A stretch of DNA of 64,000 nt from Rallus limicola (GCA_022605955.1 JAKCOZ010000003.1:9371331-9435330); one strand, 5' to 3'; shown: positions 1-11,310, numbered from the stretch's first letter. Notes: generated from the letters alone by a model not told the origin. Program-made: numbers and translations.

Positions 1-634
1 ACCCAAGTGCAGGACTTTGCACTTGTCCCTGTTGAACTTCATAAGGTTTGTATGGGCCCAACTCTCTTAATTGTCCAGGTATCTCTGAATGACATCCTAT
101 TTCTCTGGCATCTCAAGTGCACCATTCAGCTTGGTGTCATCTGCAAGCTTGTTGAGGGTGCACTCAATGCCAATGTCTATGTCATTGATGAATATATTAA
201 ATAACACGAGTCCTACTACAGATCCCACTTGTCACTCCTCTCCATATCAATATCAAATCATTGACCACTACCTTCTGGGTGTGACTAACAGACAATTCCT
301 TATCCACCAGACAGTACACCTATTAAATCTGTATTTTTTCAACTTGGAGAGAAAGATTTTGTGAGGGACCATGTCAAAGGCCTTGAAGAGGTCTAGATAG
401 ATGATATGCTTTGGGGGATGAACCCGATGATCTCTTGAGGTCCCTTCCAACGCCTACGATTCTGTGATTCTGTGATTGCTCTTCCCCATACACTGATGTA
501 GTTTACTCCATTGTAGAAAGCCACTAGGTTGATCACAGGACTTGCCTTTGGTGAAGCCATGTTGGCTGTCTCAAATGACCTCCCTGTCCTCTACAAGCCT
601 TAGCATAGCTTCTAGAAAGAGCTGCTCCATCTCA
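1..634 (-). mobile_element. CR1 LINE fragment (ORF2 reverse transcriptase), antisense
   Basis: Read on the minus strand, this is the RT region of CR1 ORF2. Recognisable pieces are a LADDTK catalytic box near position 150, a YLDLFKAFDMVPHKI block (RT motif A) near 375-400, and a segment before motif A out to about 634. The copy runs off the left edge of the window, so its 3' end is not visible. A 66-bp piece of another CR1 3' tail interrupts it at 411-476. Frameshifts and stops make it non-functional. The assignment to CR1 is firm; the right boundary is good to about 10 bp. Confidence 0.9.
411..476 (+). mobile_element. CR1 3' tail inserted into antisense CR1
   Basis: This is a very short, 5'-truncated CR1 3' end: a GATGATCTCTTGAGGTCCC-like segment followed by two ATTCTGTG tail units. 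It lies in plus orientation inside the minus-strand CR1 at 1-634. The tetranucleotide TGCT flanks it on both sides (407-410 and 477-480), which looks like a target-site duplication. Removing the piece rejoins a continuous RT sequence on the other strand. It is therefore younger than its host element. Confidence 0.85.
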
Positions 635-2385
635 GCAATATGATGAGCAATAACAAATATCTCACATTTACAGGAGAAAACATCCCTGCCATAAATAATA
701 TTAGTTTTATGAGCTTTGCAGATCTTTAAGCTAGACAAGAAGGTGTGGCACATTTTGGAATTATAGCACACCTTCAGTTTCTTTACATGTTCTGATCCAA
801 GACTATTTGTGTTGATTAGAAAAACAAGAAATCTTATATCAGCATTTCCACAGAGAGGTGCTGAAGCAACTTTACAATCAGATGCAAGGTGCCTGTCATT
901 CCTTTAAACTAGTATGACCTTTTGCCAGCACAGAAAAGATTGTCGGTCTAAGATATGAAAATGCTGATATAGAAAAAAAAACAACCAAACCTGAGATTTT
1001 AAAAAATGCAGTCTGAAATTTCACCCAGATTTTTAAAACAAAAAACCCCAAAATATTGTCAGTTTAGCCCAAACATAATTTCTAAGTAGTAAGAGGGAGA
1101 TAGTGTTATCTTTCCTGGTGATCAAATACCTTCCTAACTACTCAGCCTGAATTGTCACCATTTCCTCTGCAGTATCTCCTACAGACTTAATACCGAACAA
1201 AGAACATACAAATAAAAAGGCCTACTATAACAATTCCTGCATTTCCTTATGCATGTTGAATGGCAGACCACAGGTAGACATGAATATGAGAATGTGAGAA
1301 TGTCTTTGACAGTCATTGACTCTTATGTTGTGTAGATTCTTTAGATCCATACATTCTTCACCCCCTTTTGTAAGTTGTTAAGGGGTCGGTAAAATATAAT
1401 TAATTCAAGTGACAACTCATCTACTGGAAAGGATCAGCCATGGATGTTCACCCAAAGGCATACATCCATTGTCACAGATAAAGAGAGAAATAAAAAGAAG
1501 TTTAAAAAAGGATTATTTTTTTTTTCCATAGTGTGGTAAGTTGAACTAGCTTTCAATGATAATTTCACAGTTATGTGTTTATAAATTAACAGCTTACAGA
1601 GGAAGTAAACACAAATAGTTATACATTGCAGTCATATGCAGTGAGAAATATTTAAGACTAGTGGTGCAAAAGACTTGCTTACTGTCTTTCATTTTGTGCA
1701 GTAAAGGCTCCTATGTCCATGTGTTTTAGGACTTGGGTTCTGAACATGAACATAAAACTATGTGTAACTTTATTTAATTCCAGAATTAACACTTGTCAGA
1801 AGAAAAACTTTGTCTATATAACATAAAATTAATCAGGAAGCACAGGAATAACATAAGTAACAAAAAGATACATTGGAGTTAACTTTTATGAAAACTGCTT
1901 TCAAAGGAAAATATTTAACTAAATGTATTTTCATGGATCCATCAAATATTATTAAAGCAGATGAGAAAAATTAAACCTAATAAGTTACAGAGTTTTCTAT
2001 ATTAACAGACACATCTTTTTTTGTCACCCTTTGCAGTTGAAATCAAAACTCTCAAACAAACTTGGACACTTAAGGACCTGAGAATGTAAGATAGACTAGC
2101 TGGAACCTACATTTCACTTCCTTTCTCAAGATCAGTCTTTCCTCATCACTATGTCCAAATGTAAGCTCAATACAACATGCAAGGAAGTCAATACTCTTAA
2201 TGACTATAAGGTTTAATATTCTTCAACAAGAAGTGGAATACGAGTGACTTGTTTTCTGGTAGAGAATGTTGTTCTTTAGCACAGACTAAAAGGATTCCTG
2301 TATTTTAGTGCATAAGATCCTATTAACCAAATCTGACCTGCAGCCCAATACAGTCAATTAAAATTAAAATTTAAAGTTAAATTCG
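635..2385. other. AT-rich unique sequence, no gene seen
   Basis: I see no open frame with coding character, no repeat family that I recognise and no structured RNA. Only short A and T runs stand out. It is probably intergenic or intronic host DNA. Confidence 0.5.
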
Positions 2386-2474
2386 TGCTCAGGGATATGG
2401 TTTAGTAGAGGATAGGTATGGTTGGACTTGGTGATCTCAAAGGTCTTTTCCAACCTAGTGATTCTGTGATTCTC
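2386..2474 (+). mobile_element. CR1 3' end fragment
   Basis: The last ~90 bp of a CR1: a GGATATGGTTTAGT segment, then TTGGACTTGGTGATCTCAAA, then TTTTCCAACC and a terminal ATTCTGTG repeat. This order is diagnostic of CR1 3' untranslated ends. It is 5'-truncated and moderately diverged. Confidence 0.85.
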
Positions 2475-2973
2475 TAAATTTATATGACTCTCATGCTCCA
2501 GCTCTTCCTTCTCTACTATTTTCTTGTCATTTGTCATCTGGGGAAAATCAAAACTGTAGTCCAAATTTTTATGTCTTACTTTGAAAACTATAAAGTTGTT
2601 CAGGCCACAGGCCCCACAGTATTAGTTCTATTTCCAGGAATGACTACATTTCAGGTTCACAATTTCATATACCCAAAGTGCACAACAGAGTCCCTCAAAC
2701 AGATACATCAGAACAAGATGAATATTGACAATGAGGCAGGAAGGCAGTCAAGGCAAAAGAATTTCAGTAAGGTTTCCACACTGTTGAATACAGTCACAAG
2801 CTGAAACCACAAAAATCCATATGAAAACCTACAAATCAAGGCTGTAATGAAACAGGTACATTGATAAATCATTTTTTGAGACATATTTCTTTTCTTGGCA
2901 ACTTCCTCCTTACCAGCTGAACAGCTTGAAAGGTACCAACCACAGTCCTTGAGGTAATTCATATTCTAGTCCC

Positions 2974-3000
2974 TATATATATATATATATATGTATATAT
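2974..3000. repeat. (TA)n microsatellite
   Basis: About 13 TA units with one G interruption. It directly abuts the solo LTR that begins at 3002. The AT-rich array supplied the insertion site, since the duplicated target is ATATT. Confidence 0.9.
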
Positions 3001-3001
3001 T

Positions 3002-3387
3002 TGTGGTGGTGCAGCCCTAAACAGTGGCTGAGCACCACACACCACTTGCTCACTCCCAGAAGGGAAAGAGACAGAGCATCCATGGGTTAGGATTAAGACA
3101 GTTTACTGAAAAAAGCATAGTGAAAGTAGAATAGTAACAGCCAATTACACTCATACCCAGTGGTAACACAGAGTATATTACCCACCCAACAATTACAGTG
3201 CTGCCCAATGCAAGGGTCAACCCAGCACCCCAGCCACACTCAGTCTGCCCTAGAGGCACCCAGCAGTACCCTTCCCCAACCAAACCCTTTTATGGGGAAG
3301 TGATGTCAGGTGGTGTGGAAAACACCCAGGGAAAACCTGAGCTGGCTGCTTGAGGACATTGATTCTGGCCTGGTCTGAACCAGGACA
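3002..3387 (-). mobile_element. Solo LTR, ERVL-type, with 5-bp target duplication
   Basis: The 386-bp element has TG...CA termini and is flanked by ATATT on both sides (2997-3001 and 3388-3392). A 5-bp duplication is typical of ERVL-class integration. On the minus strand it opens TGTCCTGGTTCAGACC and then has TGACATCA followed by CCCCATAAAAGG, which look like a CRE-like site and a TATA box. It ends in an ACCACCACA terminus. No internal viral sequence is present, so this is a solo LTR left by LTR-LTR recombination. The short frames inside it are not genes. Confidence 0.88.
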
Positions 3388-3392
3388 ATATT

Positions 3393-4827
3393 CTTGTTAC
3401 TGCTATCATTAAACATCTGGACAGTACTATTTCTTCTTATGAAGAAATTAATTTGTAATTTTAATTTTCTCTTTCATTCCAGGATTATCATTTAGAATTT
3501 TTATTTTTAAAAAAATGTATTTAGTTGTATACAGGAAATTTAGAACTTTCGATTTGCATCTATTCATTTTTATATGAATTTTGAACTAGCAGTAATGTAG
3601 ATCTCTTAGTTTAAAAGCCAATATTGTGTGACATAACACAATAGACAGTACATTCTGTTCATACATATTGTTGCTTTCACAGCATGTCTTTTGGCAATCT
3701 TTTTTTTTTTTTTTACATGCAATAATATTTTTCCTGTGTCTGTTCCATACATTCTTTGTACTATACTAACGGTGGGTCTTAAGCCTTTGTACATAAGCAT
3801 CTATACCCATAGTGGGGCTTACACCAGTTGTTACAAAGACAGGACTACAGTTTGCATATACTGAAATCTTCCTTAAACCAATTCATAATGGAGTAGTCAT
3901 GAGACTCAAGATCCATTTCATTACAGTGTTAGCACAGAGCCAGGTCTTAGATTGTTGAAATGTATAAAGGAAAAACAAAGTCCACAAGAAATTTCAAAAG
4001 TACTTGCCCTCACAAGAGATTTTATTATGGATCTAAGGCTCTCTGAGAAGATATGGAAATTTTAGACCAAGACAAGTGAATTTTTTTCATGAATTTTCAG
4101 TTCTGTGATAGTGACAATGCCTTAAAAATACATTATTACCAATGCAATGTTATTTTCTTGAAGAGGGAGATGAAAGAAAATATGTCATTAATGATTTTTC
4201 CTCCTCATAAATGCAGAATGCAGAAACTCAGATTTTTAGGAAAAGGTACTTCAGCTACCTTTTGATATTCATTTTCAAATATTGCTCAACTATAACAGTG
4301 TAATAGCAAGCAAAAGATTTTCCTGCTCACTCAAATGCTGCTCCACCACTGTTCTGTAATAAACCATGTCAGATTCATTTTTATGTGGCTGTAGACATCA
4401 AGAGCATAACGACATTCAGAACAGCTTGTCCTATTAAAGATTCCCTCTCCTATTCAAGTTTTCTTGTAGATATATTGAAAATACTGAGTAATACTACTCT
4501 CTTGTACACCAGGTGCATTTATGAGAACCAAAAATTTTGATGGTTGTCTGCACATTTAAACTAATAAATATGCTATTTCAAAACCTCCACATTCAAACAC
4601 ATAAATTAGTAAAATTTTTCTTTTGCAAATTCAGACTACTATTATTACCTTTTTCAATAAAGGAATCAAAATGTCCTGATGAATTTGAACTTACTCCTAA
4701 GAAATATAAGTACTGAGTTTGTTTCCACTTCCACCACTTATTAATGTAGACTTGGCTCTTTCAAGCTACTCATGTGAATATTATCTGTATAGACAATAGA
4801 TTGTATATAATACAGTCTATACTATGT
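3393..4827. other. AT-rich unique sequence, no gene seen
   Basis: No coding frame or known repeat recognised. It contains a poly-T run at about 3700-3713. It lies between two LTRs. Confidence 0.5.
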
Positions 4828-6037
4828 TGTGGTGGTTTGGCCCTGCTAGAGGACAAATACCAACCAAGCCACTTGCTCACTCCCCCTCTCATCCAAAAAG
4901 GGGAGAAAATATATATATTGGAAGGCTTAGGACTTGAGATAAGGACAGAGGGATCCCTCTCCAATTAGTGCAATGGGCAAAACAGATTCAGCAGAGAGTA
5001 AAGGAAAGTGATTTATTACTACAACTAATACACCCCGTGAGTGACTCAGAAAGAGATAATAAGAAGCGGACAGGTCTTAAAAGCACCTTCCCCACTACCC
5101 CTCCTCTTCTTAGCAAACTTAAACTTCATCATGATTTTACTCCCTTCTTCCCCTCCCCGACTTGGCGTGGGGAGGGGCAGGGAATGGGGAGTAGAGATCT
5201 GGCAGTACAAACTGCTTTCCACTTTCCTTCCCCAGATCTTAACGCTTCTACTTCCCCCCACCCCTTGCCTCTTTGCACACTTGACTTTAATCATACATTC
5301 ACTCCCTTCTTCCCTCCCATTGCAGCACAGGGAGGGGCAGAAATCGGGAATGTGGTGGTTTCAGTCTGTTCCTCTGAAGTTTTCTTCCATCTCAGCTACG
5401 GGCAGGGGAGGGGGCATTCCACACACACACACACTCCCCCTGCAGCACTGTGGGGTCCCACCCATGCAAAAGTCATATCCACAAACTACTTCAGCGTTAG
5501 TCCTCTCTATTGGGGAGCCATCTCCTCACCACATGCCTCTCAGCAGGACTCCCTTCCATGGGTGCTGACGTTCAGGCCCAGGCTTCCCTGGCCTGGTTCC
5601 CCGCAAAGTCACAAATCCCCCAGCAAACCTGCCGAGGTGTGGATCAATCTCTTCACAGGATGTAGATGTCTCTGCTCCCTGTCCTCATCCATGGGCGGTG
5701 AGGGGACAACTCGCTTCACCACAGTCTTCACTACAAGCTGCAGGGGAAATGCTCTTTTCACATTTCCCCCCCCCTTCTCCTTTGGGCCTGGTCTTGGTGT
5801 TAGCACAGCTTGTCACATCTTCTCACTCCCTTCTCCGGCGACAAAGTGCCCCTGCCAGCAGTTTTTTTTCCTCCTATATGTGATTCACAGAGGTGCTATG
5901 ACCACCTCTGCTTGTCTTGGCCCTGGTCAGCAGCATCTTTGGCCTTGAATTGGCCGATGTTTACACAGAAAGCTGTAGCTGCAGCTTACAAAAGCCACCT
6001 CAGCAGCACAGCTACACAAAACTGCAACATGTTTGCA
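4828..6037 (-). mobile_element. Full-length ~1.2-kb avian ERV LTR
   Basis: The plus strand starts TGTGGTGGTTTGGCC, which is the reverse complement of a common avian LTR 3' end (GGTCAAACCACCACA type). The sense strand is therefore minus, with its 5' end near 6037 (TGCAAACATG...). A minus-strand AATAAA polyadenylation signal sits at 5012-5017, about 185 bp before the sense 3' end, as expected for R/U5. The GC- and pyrimidine-rich body carries chance frames, including one of 326 codons, that have no protein character. A ~163-bp tandem duplication (about 5072-5400) explains part of its length. No clean target duplication was found. The 6037 end is good to about 10 bp. Confidence 0.85.
5072..5400. 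repeat. ~163-bp tandem duplication inside LTR
   Basis: Two adjacent diverged copies share the order: CTTAA(A/C)GC-like start, CTTCCCC, CACTT/AACTT, ACTCCCTTCTTCCC, then GGGAGGGGCAG and GGGAATG. The copies are offset by about 163 bp. Fragments of the same family at 12388 and 13685 do not extend far enough to show whether this is specific to this copy. Confidence 0.65.
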
Positions 6038-6042
6038 TAGAT

Positions 6043-6269
6043 TGGATATTATGTATTTGATTAAATATCAGGCAAAATTTCTTCACTGAAAGGATTATCA
6101 AACATTGGAACAGGTTGTCCAGTGAAGCAGCTGAGTCACCATACCTACTGGTATTTAAAACACATAGATGGGACATGGTTTAGTGTTTGGACTTGGAAAT
6201 GCTAAGTTAATGGTAGGGTTTGATGATCTTAAAGGACTTTTCCAACAAAAACAATTCTATGATTCTATG
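6043..6269 (+). mobile_element. CR1 3' end fragment
   Basis: The sequence contains the CR1 ORF2 C-terminal coding region (ATTTCTTCACTGAAAGGATT, TTGGAACAGGTTGTCC, CACCATACCTACTGG) and the 3' untranslated region. It ends TTCTATGATTCTATG, the classic CR1 tail of the ATTCTATGA class. It begins within a few bases of the LTR end at 6037. Confidence 0.93.
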
Positions 6270-7700
6270 TAAATGACTATAACCTGAACAAAGACACAGT
6301 ACAAAGACATCCATCTGGCCTTTATCCTTCCTCCTACTTGTTTTCTACAATGGCACGTGGAGTTCTCAGCAGATGAGATAGTGAGATGTCAAGACTGTTT
6401 TTGAATGCTGACCTTCCAACCAGGATTGTCCCTAAGCACATGCACAAAACAATTTGGCTCACAGCTATAGCCTCTTGTGGCTACACAGGACTCCAGTAAC
6501 AGGATATTACCTCAGGTATTTGCATGAACCACTAGTGAAGTTTCATTAAACTAAAACCCGTCAACAACTCACACATAAAGCAAATGTATACCCCTAAAAG
6601 TCCTGCTTCATGACTATTACAAGATATAATGACAACATATTCCTCTCCATACTTTATGAAATTAATCTCATCTACTGTTAATACAGTTTTTGTCTTGCTC
6701 CACATACTTATGACTGCAGACTTAATGCTAAGAGTATTATCTTGTGCTTTCCATGCAATTTTTACCTTTCTAAGGGCTACTTGTAATAAAATGTGTCCTA
6801 TTAAAGCATGTGTACAGTAAACACTTCTTAGAAAGATAGCTTTTGCCATTCATGGTTTAAAAAAAAATTTAAAATTATAGTATTACACAAATATTTAAAA
6901 TCCACAGAAGAGGCTTTTATTTCACTGATTTAATCAAAATGGGTTTAATTTAAAAGAGCTGGCATTTTGACAAGGCATTAGTCATAAAAGAATATTGTAA
7001 GACAGGGAGAATGCACCTTGAATATTTTAAGTGATGGATGAGCACTTTCCATATCTACAGGAGAACATCTTATGCCTCTGTGACTTGCTTTCTTGGCACA
7101 TTGAGATTAGATCAAAGAAAGTCAGTCCCTGGTCAAAAGCTGAGACAATGAATTTTTTCTTACAAATGTTTCCTCAAGAAATCAAACCATTACTCATACA
7201 CGGAGAAAGTGAAGGACAGGAAGTAGATAAGGTACATTACGGAAGGGAAAAAAAAGCCATTTACAAAAACTGAAAGATAATTACTTCTGAATACATTTAA
7301 CACATCAGCAAATTAAAATAATGAATATAATTTTTAATACTGACAGATGAAGCACTGGCAGAAAACTTATAATACAGATAATCGTATTCGGAAAATAAAA
7401 TAGAGCATGTGTGTATCACATATGTAAAGAACCTCATATTCTAACAATCAAGAGACAAAATCCATCTTTCTTTTCTCAAGATACTTCACAATATAACTTA
7501 AACTTTATAGCAGGAATCATTTCCCTGAACATTTCCAGATAAAACCTTATACATTCATTTTATAACCTATTTTCTTCTCCTATGCACCTCTGACATTACC
7601 TTTTGGTCCCAAATCTTTCTCCTCAACAGTTTTACTATTATATTAATAAGCTTGAGTTAACCTCTTCCTGAACAGTTCTCTCCTGGGCTTTTTGCTGCTC
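6270..7700. other. AT-rich unique sequence, no gene seen
   Basis: I see no recognisable repeat, RNA or coding region. The short frames present are of the size expected by chance. Confidence 0.5.
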
Positions 7701-7702
7701 TT

Positions 7703-7996
7703 TCAACCTAAGGTTTTCTTCATGATGTCTTGCAGGACACTATCTCTGTGTTTCACGCTATAGAGATGCTTACTGACAGCTGCTCTCTTCTTGCTGAAGA
7801 GAGCAGCTCCAGAGCAGATACATCCGCAATGGGGAACAGAATTGTGGTTAAAAGGGATGACAAAGAATTCTTTTTGGGTCTTTTTGAAGACAGGAAAGCA
7901 TCGTCTTCCTGCTGGGGGCCGGCAGCTTGTGGGTGGGCTACTCATGTCAAGCCAGCAGAGCCAGAACCCTCAGCAGCATATGTGAACAAGGTATGA
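7703..7996. other. GC-richer block of unknown identity, exon-like
   Basis: This block stands out from AT-rich surroundings. On the plus strand a pyrimidine-rich tract ending TCTTGCAG at 7735 is followed by 255 bp (7736-7990, exactly 85 codons) with no stop. It ends AAG|GTATGA, a donor-like site, so it looks like a phase-0 exon. On the minus strand an 80-codon frame ends ...SKHLYSVKHRDSVLQDIM and carries nearby cysteines with an H-x5-H pair, loosely like a zinc finger. I recognise neither protein. It could equally be the 5' untranslated region of the CR1 that follows. Confidence 0.3.
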
Positions 7997-8179
7997 ACAG
8001 TCACTCTGTGACCACTCCCTACCATTTATAAGTCCTGAAGGAGTCCAGTGATCTGGTTGCTGCGCCCCCAGCAAAAAAGTAGCGAGGGGTGTTCCTGGGC
8101 CATCACTCAGAGTGCTGCACTTTGCACAACAGGACAAATGGGCAGGGTGCTGAGAACTGCTAGCATGGTACAGGAGCAA

Positions 8180-8606
8180 TGGTATCTACCCAGCAGAGGA
8201 AGACTGCTCCCAGTACCCATCTAACTGGATGTGGTTATTCAGAGGGTGCCTCTGAAGCAGGTGGCAGCTTCCAGGTCACAGGTTGCCAGGAGTACATAGT
8301 AGCCTTCACTAACAGGACAGCAGCTCTGACTACAGCTATATGCGGTGTAAGAAGATTGACAGTGTGCAGTAGTGGGTGACACAGCTGCAAGACGAAGTGT
8401 TGGAGCTCAAGGAGGAAGTGAGCAGACTGAGGAACATCAAGGAGAGCAAGCAGGAATTAGACAAATGCCATCACAATCTTCTTTTCACAAGAATAGCACA
8501 GAACATAAACCTTATTTAGTGGAGAAGAGGACTCCATATCCTCCCAGCAACCCTCCCAGCCTTCTCACACCAACTTACAGGAGCAGGGACAATAGGACAG
8601 GTCCCT
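8180..8606 (+). mobile_element. Long CR1 copy, part 1: ORF1 N-terminal coiled coil
   Basis: The plus strand reads MRCKKIDSVQ, a stop, then WVTQLQDEVLELKEEVSRLR and NIKESKQELDKC. That is a leucine/glutamate heptad segment like the coiled coil of CR1 ORF1. The 5' limit is uncertain: the element may begin anywhere between about 8000 and 8320. It breaks at 8606, where an LTR is inserted, and resumes at 9643. The in-frame stop before the coiled coil shows the ORF is dead. Confidence 0.7.
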
Positions 8607-9642
8607 GCTGTGAGGTGCCTAGTCTCTCAATGAATAGCTTTCAACATTGCTGAAATATTGCACCTCTTGCTGTTACTGCTATTTGTGATAAAGGGGACTT
8701 GCTAATAAGACGCTTGTAAAGGGTTAAGGAAGACCTGCTAACAAGAACAACTCCTAGTTAGTCTTCAACCCAGGACTGATAAAGAAGAAACATCAATTGA
8801 GACAAGTTTGAGCCTGACACCATATCCTGAGTAAATTTTGCACTCAAGGACTATGTGCTCTGTGGAAATAAAATGGTTTCTTTGATGAATTCCAGCCCCC
8901 CCATCAGTGTGACAAACTCCTTATCTGTTCAATGAATTCCTTGCTTATCACATAATTGGTCATAAATTCAGGCAAAGCATTTCACTGGAGCTAGTTTGAG
9001 CTACCCCTTGTCTTTGAAAGTATACAAAATCTGCTGAAACCGAACTTGCAGTTTGGATCAGAGTCAAGGGGTAACTGAGTCTGTGCAAAACAGGTTACTT
9101 GTAGTGACGAAGAGGAGCCATCTGACTTCATCCCCATGACCCCCAACAACCACCACCAAACAGCAGTGTGCAGGAGCAGTTGGGAGGAGTTTATGAAAAT
9201 CACTTCTTTTAACTCATTTTAATACGAAGCGGGACAGCTTATGAAAATGAAGAGGTGTATGAGGTAACTTAATGAATCAGTATCATTGAACTGTATATAA
9301 CCAAGAAGAACTTCCATGTTAGTGTGCATGTCTGCAATGGAGCAATCCCCAATGCACCCAGCACTGAACCATGACAACTACCAACTACTGGAACACCCCA
9401 CCTGACAATTCAGACTGATGAGATGCCTCAGCTCCATGGTTGTAGACTGCAATCTCTCTCTGTCTCTTTCTCTGTCTCTCACTCTCTTTCTCATTCTTTT
9501 CTCTCTTTCTTTCTCCACACACATACCCCCACCCCGCTTTCCCCTCCAAATAAAGTAATTTAAACCTTGACTTCATTTTGAGTCTTAATTCTGTTCCCAA
9601 GAATTGTGAAGAACTTATAACAATAACTGACCTAATTGGACA
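8607..9642 (+). mobile_element. ERV LTR inserted into CR1 ORF1
   Basis: A ~1,036-bp LTR interrupts the CR1. Its start (TGCTGTGAGG, then CTCTCAATG and TTCAACATTGCTGAAA) and its core (CCACCTGACA, then CAGCTCCATGG) match the LTRs at 39091-39621 and 59882-60442. It carries a TATA-like TGTATATAA near 9292, a pyrimidine tract at 9450-9515, and AATAAAG at about 9551, so the sense strand is plus. It ends ...TTGGACA at 9642. The flanks TCCCT (8602-8606) and TCACT (9643-9647) agree at 4 of 5 positions, a likely decayed target duplication. Confidence 0.75.
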
Positions 9643-9924
9643 TCACTCAGGGGTTCAGCCCAGCTGCCCACAGCCACCCAGGACAATCTGAGGTCGGTTG
9701 GAACCTCTATCTGGTTGCGGCTCGTGACACCTGCCCAATGACACAAATGGAGAGGGGTGTGTTCAGAAATGCAGCCCTACCCTCCAGTGCACTTGAAGAA
9801 CAGGTATGGGGCCCTACTGGACAAACCAGATGTTAGCAAGGAAGATAGGTCTCAAAAGCCAGAAGTGCCACCAAGGCCAACTCCCCCAAGACAAACTATC
9901 AAAACTCATCCCAAAAATTAAAAT

Positions 9925-10410
9925 AGACAGGTCATCATTGTGGGTCACTCCCTCCTGAGGGATACAGAGGACCAAACATGCAGGCCAGACCCACTTCATA
10001 GGGAAGTCTGTGCCTCCCTGGGGCCTGGAAAAAGGACATCTCAAGTAAGCTTCTCGCCTTGGTGAGGCCTTCAGATTATTACCCATGTTTGGTTTTTCAA
10101 GTGGATAGTGATAAAGTGACAACAAGAAGTTGATCAAGAGAGATTTCAGGGCCTTGGGGTACTGATTAAGGGACCAGGAGCACAATCTGTGTTCTCCTCC
10201 ATCCTTCCAACAGCGGTGATTGATGAGAGAATCTACCAGAAGAGCAAACAGATCAATTATGGCTCTGAGACCAGTGTCATCAGCAGGGTTTTGGTTTCTT
10301 TCATCATGGGTTGCTATATGAGACACCAGACCTGTTGGCAATAAATGGGATGCACCTGTTCCAGAGGGAAATATGGATCCTGGGGTGGGATTAGCAGGCC
10401 TCATTGAGAG
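9925..10410 (+). pseudogene. CR1 ORF1 SGNH/GDSL-esterase domain remnant
   Basis: The conceptual peptide includes VIIVGHSLLRDTED, CRPDPLHREVC and IKGPGAQSVFSSILP. These match the ORF1 esterase at 56974-57486 block for block. The nucleophile block reads GHS where the other copy has GDS, and several stops and frameshifts follow. Esterase domains in CR1-like ORF1 proteins are established for the family. This copy is clearly dead. Confidence 0.82.
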
Positions 10411-10469
10411 AGCTTTAAACTAAATTTGAAGAAAGAAGGGATTAAAACTGGGCCTGCTAGGAATAAGCC

Positions 10470-10492
10470 GGGGGGGGGGGGGGGGGGGGGGG
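10470..10492 (+). repeat. G-homopolymer (23 G) in ORF1-ORF2 linker
   Basis: Twenty-three uninterrupted G residues, then A and GGGG. The run lies in the CR1 spacer between the ORF1 esterase and the ORF2 endonuclease. The matching spacer in the 57-kb copy has only short G runs (GGGGGAAGGGG). The exact length may be affected by sequencing error. Confidence 0.85.
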
Positions 10493-10739
10493 AGGGGTGC
10501 ATGTCAAGGTTTGTAGGACAGTGTACTAACAAAGACTCCTACTCTCCTATCTCAGTTGAGATAGGGGATAGAGGTAGAATGGGAAACAAAGTGGCAAGAG
10601 TTACTGGTGGTTTAGGAACCACGGAAACATCTGGGAAGGATCAGGTAGGAATTAGGGCCCACATCCACAAAAAATTTTGGGATCATTGGCCCATCTGAAG
10701 TGCATCTATACCAATGGGCAACAAAAAAGGGTGCTACAG

Positions 10740-11310
10740 GGAAACTAAGACATGGTGGCTATCACAGAAACATGGTGAGATCCCTCATGTGATTTGAATG
10801 TCACAGTTGATGACTACAAGCTGTTCAGGAGAGATATACAAGGAAGGAGAGGCAGTGGATCGTCCTGTATACTAAGAATTTATATGAATATTTAGAACTT
10901 GAGTGTAGTAATGGCAGAGATGAGTGGTTTTGGATCAGGATTAGGGGCAAAGCCAACAAGGCTGATATTGCTGTGGGAGTCTGCTATCAACCTCCTAACC
11001 AGGACAGTGAGGTGGATGAAATGTTCTTTAAACACCTGGGTGAAATCTCACAGTCATTTGCCCTTGTTCTTGTGGGAGACTTCAACTTCCCTGATATTTG
11101 TTAGAATTGCTACATGGCAGAGAGGGAACAGTCTCTGAGGTTTCTGAAATGTGTTGAAAATAACTTCTTGACAGCTGGATAGTGAACCAACTAGGGAAGG
11201 TGCCCTGCTAGACCTACTTTTTGTGAACATGGAAGGGCTGGTACGAGATGTGATGGCTGGAGTTCATCTTGGGCACAGTAACCATGAAATGATGGGGAGG
11301 AACCATGTAC
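10740..11310 (+). pseudogene. CR1 ORF2 APE-type endonuclease remnant
   Basis: Recognisable motifs in order are DMVAITETWW-like (ITETW then a stop), WFWIRIRGKANKADIAVGVC, YQPPNQD, VLVGDFNFPDIC and SNHEMM, corresponding to SDH. The catalytic Glu, GDFN and terminal His remain visible. Frameshifts before WFWIRIRG and a stop after PDIC destroy the frame. The enzyme would nick target DNA to prime CR1 reverse transcription. Confidence 0.85.

Noticed and set aside
4968..5948. A 326-codon open frame, the longest in the window
   Set aside because: It lies entirely inside the antisense LTR at 4828-6037. It has low-complexity Pro/Ser/His composition and no domain, and it crosses the internal LTR duplication. 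A GC-rich chance frame explains it.
4823..6042. Target duplication for the LTR at 4828-6037
   Set aside because: Flanks TATGT and TAGAT match at only 3 of 5 positions, so I did not claim a duplication.
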